64,000 nucleotides of DNA from Caviibacter sp963550915. GTDB taxonomy: Bacteria; Fusobacteriota; Fusobacteriia; Fusobacteriales; Leptotrichiaceae. Positions 27,069 through 36,091 of the stretch are shown one piece after another; position 1 is the first letter of the stretch; the number at the start of each line of letters is the position of its first letter. The translations under genes and the position numbers were made by a program. The notes under the pieces were generated by a model. The model had not been told where the DNA came from. It was given only the letters and a program-made list of their open reading frames with translations, and did not search any database. Where the stretch lies: the NCBI GenBank assembly GCA_963550915.1, contig CAUVEB010000001.1:209367-273366 (forward strand), written 5' to 3'.

Positions 27069-29594
27069 ATGTTAGAAAATATATTTAATAGACTATTTGG
27101 TTCAACAGATGAAAAGATAATAAAACAACTTAGAAAAAAGGTTGATAAAATCAATGAAATTGAGCCTTTATACATAAAAATGACTAATGAAGAATTACAA
27201 GCAAAAACAAAAGAATTTAAAGAGAGATTAAATAACGGTGAAACACTTGATGATATTTTAGTAGAAGCTTTTGCAACAGTTAGAGAAACAGCAAAAAGAC
27301 TTTTAAATATGAGAGCATATGATGTACAATTAATAGGTGGTATGATACTTCATTCTGGACAAATTGCAGAAATGAAAACAGGAGAAGGTAAAACACTGAT
27401 GTCAGCTTTTCCAGTATATTTAAATGCACTTACTGGTGATGGTGTACACGTTGTAACAGTTAATGACTATCTTGCAAAAAGAGATAGAGACACTATGGGA
27501 GTTATTTATTCATTTCTTGGACTAAGTTCAGGCGTTATTATTGCAAATATGGATAATGATTTAAGAAAAGAATCATATAATTCAGATATTACATATGGTA
27601 CTAATAATGAATTTGGTTTTGATTACTTAAGAGATAATATGGTTCACGATGCAAGTGAAAAAGTTCAAAGAGGACATAATTTTGCTATTGTCGATGAAGT
27701 CGATTCAATACTAATAGATGAAGCTAGAACACCTTTAATTATTTCAGGTGCTGCTGAAGAAACAACAGAATGGTATAATACTTTTGCAGTTGTTGCAACA
27801 AAACTAAAAAGAAGCTATAAAACTGAAGAAATAAAAGATAAGAAAAATACAGTAATACCTGACAGTGATTGGGAAGATTACGAAGTTGATGAAAAAGCTC
27901 ATACAGTTACAATTACTGATAAGGGTATTAAAAATGTTGAAAGAATATTAGGTATTGAAAACTTATATGCACCTGATTATGTAGAATTAACACATTTCTT
28001 ATCACAAGCATTAAAAGCAAAAGAGCTATTTAAAAGAGATAGAGACTATATTGTAAATCAAGCTGATGAAGTAATAATAGTTGATGAATTTACAGGTAGA
28101 CTTATGGAAGGTCGTAGATATTCTGACGGTCTTCACCAAGCTATTGAAGCAAAAGAACACTTAAAGGTTGCCGGTGAAAACCAAACACTTGCAACTATAA
28201 CATTACAAAATTACTTTAGAATGTACAAAAAATTATCAGGTATGACAGGTACAGCAAAAACAGAAGAAGAAGAATTTAGACAAATATATAATTTAAAAGT
28301 TGTTGTAGTTCCAACAAATAAACCTGTACAAAGAGAAGATCTTCCTGATGTTATATACCAAACTACAAAAGCTAAATATAAGGCAGTTGTAAATAAGATA
28401 GTTGAATTATTTGAAAAAGGTCAACCAGTTCTTGTTGGTACAGCATCAATAGCACACTCTGAAGAGCTATCAAAATTACTTAAAAAGGCAAGAATACCAC
28501 ATGAAGTATTAAATGCTAAATATCACGAAAGAGAAGCTGAAATAGTCGCACAAGCTGGAAGATATAAGACAGTTACTATAGCAACAAATATGGCTGGTCG
28601 TGGTACAGATATTAAATTAGGTGGAGATCCTGATTCACTTGCAATAAAGGTTGCTGAAAGAGGTACACCTGGATATATAGAAGCTCTTGAATTATATGAA
28701 AAAGAATGTAAAGAAAATAAAGAAAAAGTAATAAATGCAGGTGGTTTATTCATACTTGGAACAGAAAGACACGAAAGTAGAAGAATAGATAACCAATTAA
28801 GAGGAAGAGCAGGACGTCAAGGAGATCCAGGTAAGTCAGAATTTTATTTATCATTAGAAGATGATTTAATGCGTCTTTTTGGTGGGGATAAATTAAAGAG
28901 AATAATGACTTTATTAAAACTTGGCGAAGATGAAGAAATACGTAATAAATCTGTTAGTAAATCTGTAGAAAATGCTCAAAAAAGAATTGAAAGTAGAAAC
29001 TTTGGAACTAGAAAGAGTCTAATTGAGTTTGATGATGTTAATAACAAACAAAGAGAAATAATTTATTCACAAAGAGATCAAATACTATATAATAATGAAT
29101 TAAGAGAAGTAATATTTGATATGTTATATGGTACTATTGAAGAGATAATAGCCTCAAGTGAAAATGATGTTGAAGTTTTAGCAGATAAATTATTAGAAGT
29201 ATACGGTTATACACCATCATTTGATTTAAATGAAAGTGATTTACTAAATAAAATATATGATGAACTTGAAAAGATATATTATTCAAAAGTTGAACTATTT
29301 GGTAATGATTACTTTGAAAGAATAGAAAAATATATTATGTTAGAAGTATTAGATGCAAAATGGAGAGATAACTTAAAAAATCTTACTGAGCTACGTGAAG
29401 GTATTAATTTACAATCATATGGTCAAAAAAATCCTGTAAATGAATACAAAATAGCAAGTGCTGATATATACAACGAAATGATATATTCAATACAAAGAGA
29501 TACAACTTCATTCTTACTTAGAATAAAACCAAAGGTTGAAGAAGAAAACAAAGAAGAAGAATTTGTGACTAGAAGACAAAGAAGAAAAAAATAA
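27069..29594 (+). CDS. secA: Preprotein translocase ATPase SecA
   Basis: SecA is the cytosolic motor that pushes unfolded preproteins through SecYEG. Walker A MKTGEGKTLM lies near residue 104, and the DEAD-box IVDEVDSILIDEART near 208. Helicase motifs ATNMAGRGTDIKLGGDP and LRGRAGRQGDPGKS are present. At 841 aa it lacks the C-terminal zinc-binding CxC...CH/C tail used for SecB and lipid contact, ending in RRQRRKK. The ATG follows AGGGAG. It is preceded by a signal-bearing small ORF and followed by a strong terminator. Confidence 0.97.
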   Translation: MLENIFNRLFGSTDEKIIKQLRKKVDKINEIEPLYIKMTNEELQAKTKEFKERLNNGETLDDILVEAFATVRETAKRLLNMRAYDVQLIGGMILHSGQIAEMKTGEGKTLMSAFPVYLNALTGDGVHVVTVNDYLAKRDRDTMGVIYSFLGLSSGVIIANMDNDLRKESYNSDITYGTNNEFGFDYLRDNMVHDASEKVQRGHNFAIVDEVDSILIDEARTPLIISGAAEETTEWYNTFAVVATKLKRSYKTEEIKDKKNTVIPDSDWEDYEVDEKAHTVTITDKGIKNVERILGIENLYAPDYVELTHFLSQALKAKELFKRDRDYIVNQADEVIIVDEFTGRLMEGRRYSDGLHQAIEAKEHLKVAGENQTLATITLQNYFRMYKKLSGMTGTAKTEEEEFRQIYNLKVVVVPTNKPVQREDLPDVIYQTTKAKYKAVVNKIVELFEKGQPVLVGTASIAHSEELSKLLKKARIPHEVLNAKYHEREAEIVAQAGRYKTVTIATNMAGRGTDIKLGGDPDSLAIKVAERGTPGYIEALELYEKECKENKEKVINAGGLFILGTERHESRRIDNQLRGRAGRQGDPGKSEFYLSLEDDLMRLFGGDKLKRIMTLLKLGEDEEIRNKSVSKSVENAQKRIESRNFGTRKSLIEFDDVNNKQREIIYSQRDQILYNNELREVIFDMLYGTIEEIIASSENDVEVLADKLLEVYGYTPSFDLNESDLLNKIYDELEKIYYSKVELFGNDYFERIEKYIMLEVLDAKWRDNLKNLTELREGINLQSYGQKNPVNEYKIASADIYNEMIYSIQRDTTSFLLRIKPKVEEENKEEEFVTRRQRRKK

Positions 29595-29617
29595 AGGTGC
29601 ATTTTTGCACCTTTTAT
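29593..29617 (+). terminator. Rho-independent terminator of secA
   Basis: AAAGGTGCA at 29593-29601 and TGCACCTTT at 29606-29614 form a 9-bp stem with a TTTT loop, followed by T-rich sequence. It begins at the secA stop codon. Confidence 0.9.
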
Positions 29618-29657
29618 TATATAATAAAATAAATAAGCTAAATATATGGAGGTTGGT

Positions 29658-30554
29658 ATGAAAATAAAAAGAATACTTGATTGTAATGCTAGTGATTTTG
29701 TTAATTTTAACTCAAATGATTTACTAAACTCAATAAAGGCATCAGAAGGAAGAACGATATGTAGCGAAAATATATGCATATATACAGGTGTAACACCGTA
29801 TTCAAATGCAGAAGTTGCAAAAGCATTTGGAGCTGATTTAATATTACTGAATTTATTTGACTTTGAAAATCCATATATCTATGGTATAGGTAATGGGAAT
29901 GATATCATAAAAAAACAAAAACAATTATGTGGAAGACCTGTAGGAATAAATTTGGAACCTGTTGATGAAAATGCAAGTATGCTTGAAAATAGAATCAATA
30001 TACCAAGTGGTCGAATTTGTTCGAAAAAGAATCTAGAACTTGCAAAAGAAATGGATGCAGACTATATATGTCTTACTGGTAATCCTGGAACAGGTGTGTC
30101 AAATAAAGAAATTGTAAAAGCAATAAAAGATGCAAAACAATATTTTGGTAGACTAATAATTGCAGGTAAAATGCATGGAGCTGGGGTAAACGAAAGTGTA
30201 GCAGATATAGATAGTATAAAAGAATTTATAGAAGCTGGTGCTGATATAATACTTGTTCCTTCAGTAGGTACAATACCTGGATTTACCGATGAAATTCAAA
30301 GAGAAATTATAGCTTATTGTCATAAAAATGGGAAACTTGTTATGTCAGCAATAGGGACAAGTCAAGAAACATCAACAAAATCAGTAATTGAGAAAATAGC
30401 AATAAGAAACAAGATAAATGGTGTAGATATACAACATATAGGTGATGCTGGAGCAGGAGGGATTGCTACGCCTGAAAACATATATACTATGTCAGTTGCA
30501 ATAAGAGGATTAAGACATACAATAAATGCAATGTCAAAATCACCATTAAGATAA
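29658..30554 (+). CDS. DUF7916-like protein (TIM-barrel-like, function unknown)
   Basis: This 298-aa protein resembles a family often mislabelled as haloacid dehalogenase-like hydrolase or phosphonomutase-like. Repeating beta-alpha segments suggest a barrel: ADLILLNLFDF, GRPVGINLEPVDEN, ADYICLTGNPGTGVSN, GRLIIAGKMHGAGVNE, ADIILVPSVGTIPGF, KLVMSAIGTSQE and GVDIQHIGDAGAGGIATP. The many Gly-rich loops suggest binding of a phosphorylated ligand. No signal or membrane segment is present. ATG 29658 is chosen because GGAGG at 29648-29652 overlaps the earlier ATG 29646. It stands alone between terminators. The family call is from memory and the function is unknown. Confidence 0.65.
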   Translation: MKIKRILDCNASDFVNFNSNDLLNSIKASEGRTICSENICIYTGVTPYSNAEVAKAFGADLILLNLFDFENPYIYGIGNGNDIIKKQKQLCGRPVGINLEPVDENASMLENRINIPSGRICSKKNLELAKEMDADYICLTGNPGTGVSNKEIVKAIKDAKQYFGRLIIAGKMHGAGVNESVADIDSIKEFIEAGADIILVPSVGTIPGFTDEIQREIIAYCHKNGKLVMSAIGTSQETSTKSVIEKIAIRNKINGVDIQHIGDAGAGGIATPENIYTMSVAIRGLRHTINAMSKSPLR

Positions 30555-30556
30555 AA

Positions 30557-30583
30557 TAAAAAGGAACAATAGTTCCTTTTTTC
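30557..30583. terminator. Bidirectional terminator between convergent genes
   Basis: AAGGAAC at 30561-30567 and GTTCCTT at 30572-30578 enclose the loop AATA, with flanking A and T runs on either side. It can stop transcription of the DUF7916-like gene (plus) and of the ABC-F gene (minus). Confidence 0.88.
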
Positions 30584-32170
30584 TTACTCTAAACCAATAT
30601 ATTCATCATATGTTGTTAGTTTTTCAATTGTTTTATCATTTCTAATATCAATTACTTTATCAGCAACTGTTTGATTAAATTCATGGTCTTTAGTTGTAAA
30701 TAATAGAGTACCGTTAAATCTAATAAGTGCCTTATTTAATGAAGTAATAGACTCAAGATCAAGATGATCTGTTGGATTATCTAATATTAGAACATTAGCA
30801 TCTGTTAACATCATTTTTGATAACATACATCTAACTTTTTCTCCACCCGATAGTACTTTAGCTTCTTTTTTAGCCTCTTCACCTGAGAATAGCATTCTAC
30901 CTAAGTATCCACGTATATATTCTTCATGCTCATCTTTTGAGTATTGTCTTAACCAATCTATAAGTGTTAAATTAACATTTTCAAAATATTTTGTGTTATC
31001 TTTTGGAAAATATGCTCTTGATGTTGTAATTCCCCATTCAAAATTACCAGAATCAGCTTGTTCTTCACCAATTAGTATTTTAAATAAAGTTGTAATTGCA
31101 AGGTCATTTTCACTAATAAACACAGCTTTTTCACCTGTATTAATATTAAAGCTTACATTATTTAATATTGTTTCTCCATTTATAGTTTTAGTAATATTTT
31201 CAACCTTAAGCATGTTATTACCGGCTTCACGTTCTTGTCTAAAATCTATCCATGGATATTTTCTATTTGATACTTGCATATCTTCTAATTGTAATTTTTC
31301 AAGTTGTTTTTTTCTACTAGTAGCTTGTTTTGATTTAGAAGCATTAGCAGAGAATCTTGCGATGAATTCTTGTAATTCTTTTCTTTTTTGTTCAATCTTT
31401 TTATTTTGGTTTCTTAGTAACTCTTGCATTAATTGACTTGATTCATACCAGAAATTATAGTTACCAACAAATATTTTGATTTTACCATAATCAATATCAG
31501 CTATATGTGTACACACTTTATTTAAGAAGTGTCTATCATGTGATACAACTAAAACAGTTGAATTTTCTAGATCCATAAGGAATTTTTCAAGCCATGAACT
31601 TGCTTTAATATCAAGACCGTTTGTTGGTTCGTCAAGTAGTAGTACATCTGGATTACCAAATAGTGCTTGAGCAAGTAAAACTTTTACCTTATCTGCCTCA
31701 ATTAGTTCACTCATTAATTTTTGGTGCATATCTGGACCAATACCAAGACCTACTAATATTTTCTCAGCATTAGTTTCTGCATCCCAACCGTCAAGCTCTG
31801 CAAATTCACCTTCAAGTTCAGCAGCTAAAATTCCATCTTCTTCGTTAAATTCTTCTTTAGAGTATAGTTCATTTCTTTTTTGCATAATTTCATATAATTT
31901 TGTATGACCTTTTATTACAACGTCAAGTACAATTTCATTTTCATAAGCAAAGTGGTCTTGTTTTAAAAATGACATTCTCTTATTTTTCTCTATAATTACT
32001 TCACCAGTAGTAGATTCTATTTCACCACTTAGTATTTTTAAAAAAGTAGATTTACCAGCTCCATTTGCTCCAATAATACCGTAGCAGTTACCTTGAGTAA
32101 ATTTAACATTTACTTCATCAAATAATTTTCTACTACCATATTGAACTGATAGATTACTTGTTTGTATCAT
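30584..32170 (-). CDS. ABC-F family ATPase (YbiT/YkpA-like)
   Basis: This soluble tandem-ABC protein belongs to the ABC-F group, whose members bind ribosomes. NBD1 is intact, with GANGAGKST and LLLDEPTNGLD. Its signature region (MSEL...VKVLLAQALF) has the altered form seen in YbiT and YkpA. In NBD2 the P-loop is degenerate (SENDLAITTLFK, no GxxGxGKS) and the Walker B Glu is replaced by Asn (LILDNPTDHLD), although LSGGEKVR is kept. The inter-domain linker is Lys/Glu-rich (residues about 240-290). At 528 aa it matches the family. One base separates it from the upstream HAD gene. Confidence 0.9.
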   Translation of the reverse strand: MIQTSNLSVQYGSRKLFDEVNVKFTQGNCYGIIGANGAGKSTFLKILSGEIESTTGEVIIEKNKRMSFLKQDHFAYENEIVLDVVIKGHTKLYEIMQKRNELYSKEEFNEEDGILAAELEGEFAELDGWDAETNAEKILVGLGIGPDMHQKLMSELIEADKVKVLLAQALFGNPDVLLLDEPTNGLDIKASSWLEKFLMDLENSTVLVVSHDRHFLNKVCTHIADIDYGKIKIFVGNYNFWYESSQLMQELLRNQNKKIEQKRKELQEFIARFSANASKSKQATSRKKQLEKLQLEDMQVSNRKYPWIDFRQEREAGNNMLKVENITKTINGETILNNVSFNINTGEKAVFISENDLAITTLFKILIGEEQADSGNFEWGITTSRAYFPKDNTKYFENVNLTLIDWLRQYSKDEHEEYIRGYLGRMLFSGEEAKKEAKVLSGGEKVRCMLSKMMLTDANVLILDNPTDHLDLESITSLNKALIRFNGTLLFTTKDHEFNQTVADKVIDIRNDKTIEKLTTYDEYIGLE

Positions 32171-32908
32171 TTAGATTTCCTCCTCATTATATATCTTTGT
32201 CTTCGGATTAATGTCGTAGATTGCATCTTTTCTTTCAACAATAATTTTTATTTTCTTACACAACTCTTCGTTATTTTGTATTAGCTCTAATAGCCTTCTT
32301 GCAGGATTTATAGCAAATGGATGACCTACAGTAGTTAACATAGAGTAATCACCGCTTGTATCACCGTATGAATATGAATTTTCAAGATCAATATCATATT
32401 TTTTTACATATTCTTGTATAGCAGTATTTTTACTAACACTATCCCACATTGGTATTTTTTCACCAGTGTATTTACCGTCTTTTACTATATAATCAGTTGC
32501 TTTATAATCAATAAATCCAAGCTTAGTTGCCATTTTTTCAACAAGAAAGTCAGGACTTCCAGAGATTATAATAAGCTTGTGTCCCATTTTTTTGTGCCAT
32601 TTAATCCTATTTTTTGTAAATTTATATACCTTATCACCTCTTAGCTCAATAACACGGTTTGCAATGTAGTTAACATCTTTTGGTGATATGTGTTTTAGAG
32701 CGTCAAGATATATATCAGCTAGTTCAAGTAAATATTCATCATAATCACCGTCTCTACTAGCCCATTTATTGAATTTTTCTTGAACCTTACCAGTCCAAGC
32801 ATCCATGCTTATAAACTCATATTTTATTAATAACTTAAAATGTTCAATTAGTAATGAATTTCTAAAAATTGTTCCATCAACATCAAAAAAAGCAGCAATA
32901 TTTTTCAT
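32171..32908 (-). CDS. HAD-superfamily subfamily IB hydrolase (SerB-like phosphatase)
   Basis: This cytoplasmic phosphatase has the HAD motifs in order: FFDVDGT (residues 7-13, nucleophile Asp9), IISGSPDFLVEKMA and YGDTSGDYSML. The cap and ISGSP loop resemble the phosphoserine-phosphatase-like IB group, but the substrate is unknown. I place the start at ATG 32908 (MKNIAAFF) with GGGAGG at 32915-32920; the 14-residue upstream extension has no ribosome site of its own. It is cotranscribed with the ABC-F gene downstream. Length is 245 aa. Confidence 0.88.
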   Translation of the reverse strand: MKNIAAFFDVDGTIFRNSLLIEHFKLLIKYEFISMDAWTGKVQEKFNKWASRDGDYDEYLLELADIYLDALKHISPKDVNYIANRVIELRGDKVYKFTKNRIKWHKKMGHKLIIISGSPDFLVEKMATKLGFIDYKATDYIVKDGKYTGEKIPMWDSVSKNTAIQEYVKKYDIDLENSYSYGDTSGDYSMLTTVGHPFAINPARRLLELIQNNEELCKKIKIIVERKDAIYDINPKTKIYNEEEI

Positions 32909-32931
32909 AAAAAACCTCCCTTTTTCAGATA

Positions 32932-32960
32932 ATTCTAACATACAAGTCAAAAAAAATCAA
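32932..32960 (-). promoter_or_regulatory. Putative promoter for the HAD/ABC-F operon
   Basis: On the minus strand, TTGATT (complement of 32955-32960) and TAGAAT (complement of 32932-32937) are spaced by 17 bases, just upstream of the AGGGAGG ribosome site. Confidence 0.5.
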
Positions 32961-32981
32961 TGTTTTGCGATAACTAATAGA

Positions 32982-33011
32982 TTAAAATAAAATTTTATGC
33001 TATCCTATAAT
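32982..33011 (+). promoter_or_regulatory. Putative promoter for the GH114-like gene
   Basis: TATAAT at 33006-33011 is a perfect -10 box, with a weak TTAAAA at 32982-32987 spaced by 18 bases. It is divergent from the HAD/ABC-F promoter. Confidence 0.45.
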
Positions 33012-33037
33012 TAACAAAATATATTGGAGTGTTTAAC

Positions 33038-33835
33038 ATGAAATTTAGACATATATTATACATAATCTTACTTATAACAACTATAACATACTCAAAAAAT
33101 GAAAGACCTTATGGTGTATTTTTAGGTTTAAATTCTAAACAAATAAGTAGACTAAATGATTATAAGACAGTAGTAATAGAGCCTACTGAGTTTAGTGAAA
33201 AACAAATAAGAACACTTAAAAAACAAGGTAAAACAGTTTATGCATATTTAAACATAGGTACTATTGAAAATTATAGACCATATTATTCTAATTTTAGTGA
33301 TATTTTACTTAAAATATATGATGATTGGCCAAATGAACGTTGGGTTGATGTATCAAGTGAAAAATGGCAAAAATATGTTGTAAACATTCTAGCAAAAAAG
33401 TATGTTGATATGGGATTTGACGGTTTTTTTGTTGATAATACAGATGTATATTATCAGTATAAAAAACATAGCATATATTATGGATTATGTAGCATATTAA
33501 GAGGGCTTAAAAAATATAATGTACAAATAATAATAAATGGTGGCGACTATTTTGTTAATAGGTGCATAGATGAAGAAATAGCAAATGAATTATTTGATGC
33601 AGTAAATCAGGAAACAGTATTTACAAGCATAGATTTTAAAGATAAAAAATATGGATTACAAAATGAAACAGATCATATATATTTTTTAAATTATCTTGAA
33701 AAAGTTAATAATAGCGGATTATCAGTATATTTACTTGAATATGGTTCAAATAGATCACTTTCTGAAAAGATTGATGAATACTGTAAAGCAAACGGATTTA
33801 TCTGGTATGATGCAAAAGGATTTGAGTTAAAATAA
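33038..33835 (+). CDS. Secreted GH114-like (endo-alpha-1,4-polygalactosaminidase-type) protein
   Basis: A signal peptide (MKFRHILYIILLITTITYS) precedes a TIM-barrel-type domain. The segments YGVFLGLN, VVIEPTEFS, VYAYLNIGTIENYR, WVDVSSEKW, GFDGFFVDNTDVY, IIINGGDYFV and IWYDAKGF match the GH114/TM1410-like family, in which the Asp residues of GFxGxFxDxxD are catalytic. Such enzymes are linked to galactosaminogalactan-like or Pel-like polysaccharides. The substrate here is unknown. ATG 33038 is used, with GGAG at 33026-33029, rather than GTG 33029. At 265 aa it is compact and single-domain. Confidence 0.75.
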   Translation: MKFRHILYIILLITTITYSKNERPYGVFLGLNSKQISRLNDYKTVVIEPTEFSEKQIRTLKKQGKTVYAYLNIGTIENYRPYYSNFSDILLKIYDDWPNERWVDVSSEKWQKYVVNILAKKYVDMGFDGFFVDNTDVYYQYKKHSIYYGLCSILRGLKKYNVQIIINGGDYFVNRCIDEEIANELFDAVNQETVFTSIDFKDKKYGLQNETDHIYFLNYLEKVNNSGLSVYLLEYGSNRSLSEKIDEYCKANGFIWYDAKGFELK

Positions 33836-33839
33836 ATAT

Positions 33840-33868
33840 TTGAAAAATAAGATTAAATTTAATATAAT
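33840..33868 (+). promoter_or_regulatory. Promoter for the thymidine kinase gene
   Basis: TTGAAA at 33840-33845 and TATAAT at 33863-33868 are separated by exactly 17 bases, just after the GH114-like stop codon. Confidence 0.65.
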
Positions 33869-33904
33869 AATGTAGATGTAAAATTTAAATTGGAGGTAAA
33901 AAAG

Positions 33905-34852
33905 TTGGTAAATCCTATTGGAAGATTAGAAGTTATCACTGGAAGTATGTTTTCAGGAAAAAGTGAAGAGCTTATAAGAAGAATCAGAAGAGCAAAATAT
34001 GCAAAACAAAAAATTGTAGTTTTTAGTCCTTCAATTGATAATAGATATGGTGAGAATAAGGTATATTCACATAATAAAAATAATGTTGAGGCTCATTCAG
34101 TTCAAACTGTTGAACAAATGGAAAAAATAATGTTAGATAATGTTGATGCAAGAGTTATTGGTATTGATGAAATACAATTTTTTGAGCCTAAAATAGTTGA
34201 TTTTTGTAAAAAATATGTAGATTTAGGAAAAAGAATTATAGTTGCAGGTCTTGATCTTGATTTTAGAGCAAAACCATTTATGCCACTTCCTGAACTTATG
34301 GCTATGGCTGATGAAGTTAATAAATTATCAGCTATATGTACAGTATGTGGTAAAGCAGGGTATGCAAGTCAAAGATTAATAAATGGTGAACCTGCATATG
34401 AAGATGATCCATTAGTATTAGTTGGTGCAAGTGAAAACTACGAAGCAAGATGTAGAATACACCATGAAGTGCGTATTAGAGATCACAAAGATGTTGCACT
34501 TGAAATAATAATAAGTACTCATAAAATGGACAATTCAAAAATATATGATATACTTAATATAAGAGAATATGAAATATTTAATTTAGAAAAAAATGTTCTT
34601 TTATCAGAACTTAAAGAAAAAATAAGAGATACAAATAAATTAATATTAAATATTAGTGATAGCCTATTTAGTATAATAGAAAGAGAATATACTATATTAG
34701 ACTTCATAACAGAATATAGAAAAAATGCAAATATTACTATAGTATCAGAAACAAAAAACGGTTTAGAAGATTATGTACAAACTATATATAACATATTAAA
34801 AAATAATGATCTTAAGATAAAAAATGTTTTTATTGATAATCTTAGTAAATAA
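33905..34852 (+). CDS. tdk: Thymidine kinase (TK1 type) with extra C-terminal domain
   Basis: This salvage enzyme phosphorylates thymidine to dTMP. The P-loop GSMFSGKSEELIRRI starts at residue 13, the catalytic Glu is in GIDEIQFF near 87, and GLDLDFRAKPF is the next conserved segment. Zinc ligands come from CTVC near 145 and CRIHH near 182. TTG 33905 is the likely start (GGAGG at 33892-33896); no ATG lies in the N-terminal region. Bacterial TK1 is about 190-200 aa, and this one has 315, with an uncharacterised alpha/beta-looking extension from about residue 200 on. Confidence 0.92.
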   Translation: MVNPIGRLEVITGSMFSGKSEELIRRIRRAKYAKQKIVVFSPSIDNRYGENKVYSHNKNNVEAHSVQTVEQMEKIMLDNVDARVIGIDEIQFFEPKIVDFCKKYVDLGKRIIVAGLDLDFRAKPFMPLPELMAMADEVNKLSAICTVCGKAGYASQRLINGEPAYEDDPLVLVGASENYEARCRIHHEVRIRDHKDVALEIIISTHKMDNSKIYDILNIREYEIFNLEKNVLLSELKEKIRDTNKLILNISDSLFSIIEREYTILDFITEYRKNANITIVSETKNGLEDYVQTIYNILKNNDLKIKNVFIDNLSK

Positions 34853-34863
34853 TGGGGGTATAT

Positions 34864-35403
34864 ATGAGAAAATATTTATTACTATCCTTGATAGTTGCTG
34901 TACTTAATAGTTACAGTTATAGAACAATTTCAAGACCAAATGCTACAGTATTTGATAAGTGGGCTGTTGGTTCTAATATATTAAATAAAATTGAAGGTAA
35001 ATACGATAAAGAAAAAGATATTACTGTAATATCAAAAGAAGTAAATATAGAAATGCTTGATTATGCAAATGTAGCATTAGAAGATGCAACTTCAGGACTT
35101 AAAAAATTAATTTATGACTATGCATATAGTGAATTAACACATTATTTAAGTAGAGCTAATTTAATAGGTCCAGGTTTTAATGAAATAACTTTTGCAAAGT
35201 TTGCTAATAATATTGCAGAAGAACTTATTAAAGAGAAAAAATATGAAATAAATGGTGAATGGGTTTCAGATAGCTCAAATACATATTTTGTTTTAGTAAA
35301 AATTGATAAAGAAATTGTAAAAAAAGAAGCAAAAAAAATATTTTCAGAAAGATTAGAAGTAGTTATAGATGTATTAAATGAATTGAATGGAAGTTTAAAA
35401 TAA
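34864..35403 (+). CDS. Secreted protein of unknown function (weak LPP20-like character)
   Basis: An N-terminal signal peptide (MRKYLLLSLIVAVLNSYSY, no lipobox) precedes a 160-residue exported domain. The phrase GEWVSDSSNTYFVLVKIDKE recalls the LPP20/FlgP-type fold, but this is only suggestive. GGGG at 34855-34858 sets ATG 34864 as the start. It follows tdk by 11 bases and overlaps the ABC ATPase start by one base, so it may be an envelope partner of that transporter. Length is 179 aa. Confidence 0.6.
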   Translation: MRKYLLLSLIVAVLNSYSYRTISRPNATVFDKWAVGSNILNKIEGKYDKEKDITVISKEVNIEMLDYANVALEDATSGLKKLIYDYAYSELTHYLSRANLIGPGFNEITFAKFANNIAEELIKEKKYEINGEWVSDSSNTYFVLVKIDKEIVKKEAKKIFSERLEVVIDVLNELNGSLK

Positions 35404-36089
35404 TGAGTATAGAAGCAATTAATGTTTGCAAAAATTATGGAAATGTTATTGCAAATGATAATATAAATTTTAAGATTAATACAGGTGAGTTTGTAGTAGT
35501 TTTAGGACAATCTGGAGCTGGTAAAAGTACCTTACTGAATATATTAGGTGGTATAGATACTCTTAGTAGTGGTACTATAATGGTTGATGATATAGATATT
35601 TCAAAACTAAGTGAAAAAGAGCTTACAAAGTATAGAAGACTTGATGTAGGCTTCGTTTTTCAGTTCTATAATCTAATACCCAACTTAACTGCCATTGAAA
35701 ATGTTGAACTTTCAAGCGAATTAGTAAAAGATAGTATGAATGCAAAAATTGCTCTTGAACTAGTCGGTCTAAATAATAAATTTAATAATTTCCCTCAAGA
35801 ATTATCAGGAGGAGAACAACAAAGAGTTGCTATTGCAAGAGCCATTGCTAAAAAACCAAAATTACTACTTTGTGATGAGCCAACAGGAGCTTTAGATTAC
35901 AAAACTGGTAAATTAGTATTAAAGTTACTATATGATATATGTAAGACAACAAATACAACAGTTATTATTATTACTCACAATAAAGCAATCTCAAAAATGG
36001 CAGACAGAGTTATAGAGATTGCAGATGCTAAAGTTAGAAACGAGTACATAAACGATGAAAAAATACCAATTGAAGAAATAGAGTGGTAA
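35403..36089 (+). CDS. ABC transporter ATP-binding protein (LolD/MacB class)
   Basis: This is the cytoplasmic ATPase of an FtsX-type transporter. Walker A GQSGAGKST, Q-loop FVFQFYNLIPNLT, signature LSGGEQQRVAIARA, Walker B LLLCDEPTGALD and H-loop ITHN are all intact. FQFYNLIPNLTAIENV is typical of the lipoprotein/antimicrobial-peptide export group. It ends inside the start region of the permease gene. Length is 228 aa. Confidence 0.92.
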   Translation: MSIEAINVCKNYGNVIANDNINFKINTGEFVVVLGQSGAGKSTLLNILGGIDTLSSGTIMVDDIDISKLSEKELTKYRRLDVGFVFQFYNLIPNLTAIENVELSSELVKDSMNAKIALELVGLNNKFNNFPQELSGGEQQRVAIARAIAKKPKLLLCDEPTGALDYKTGKLVLKLLYDICKTTNTTVIIITHNKAISKMADRVIEIADAKVRNEYINDEKIPIEEIEW

Positions 36090-36091
36090 TT

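Noticed and set aside
29423..29779. Minus-strand 118-codon frame across the secA end
   Set aside because: It crosses a strong terminator and the start of the next gene, and has the Ser/Leu/Ile shadow composition of antisense frames.
30993..31436. 147-codon plus-strand frame opposite the ABC-F gene
   Set aside because: It is antisense to a gene with clear motifs, has Ser/Phe-rich shadow composition and no family pattern.
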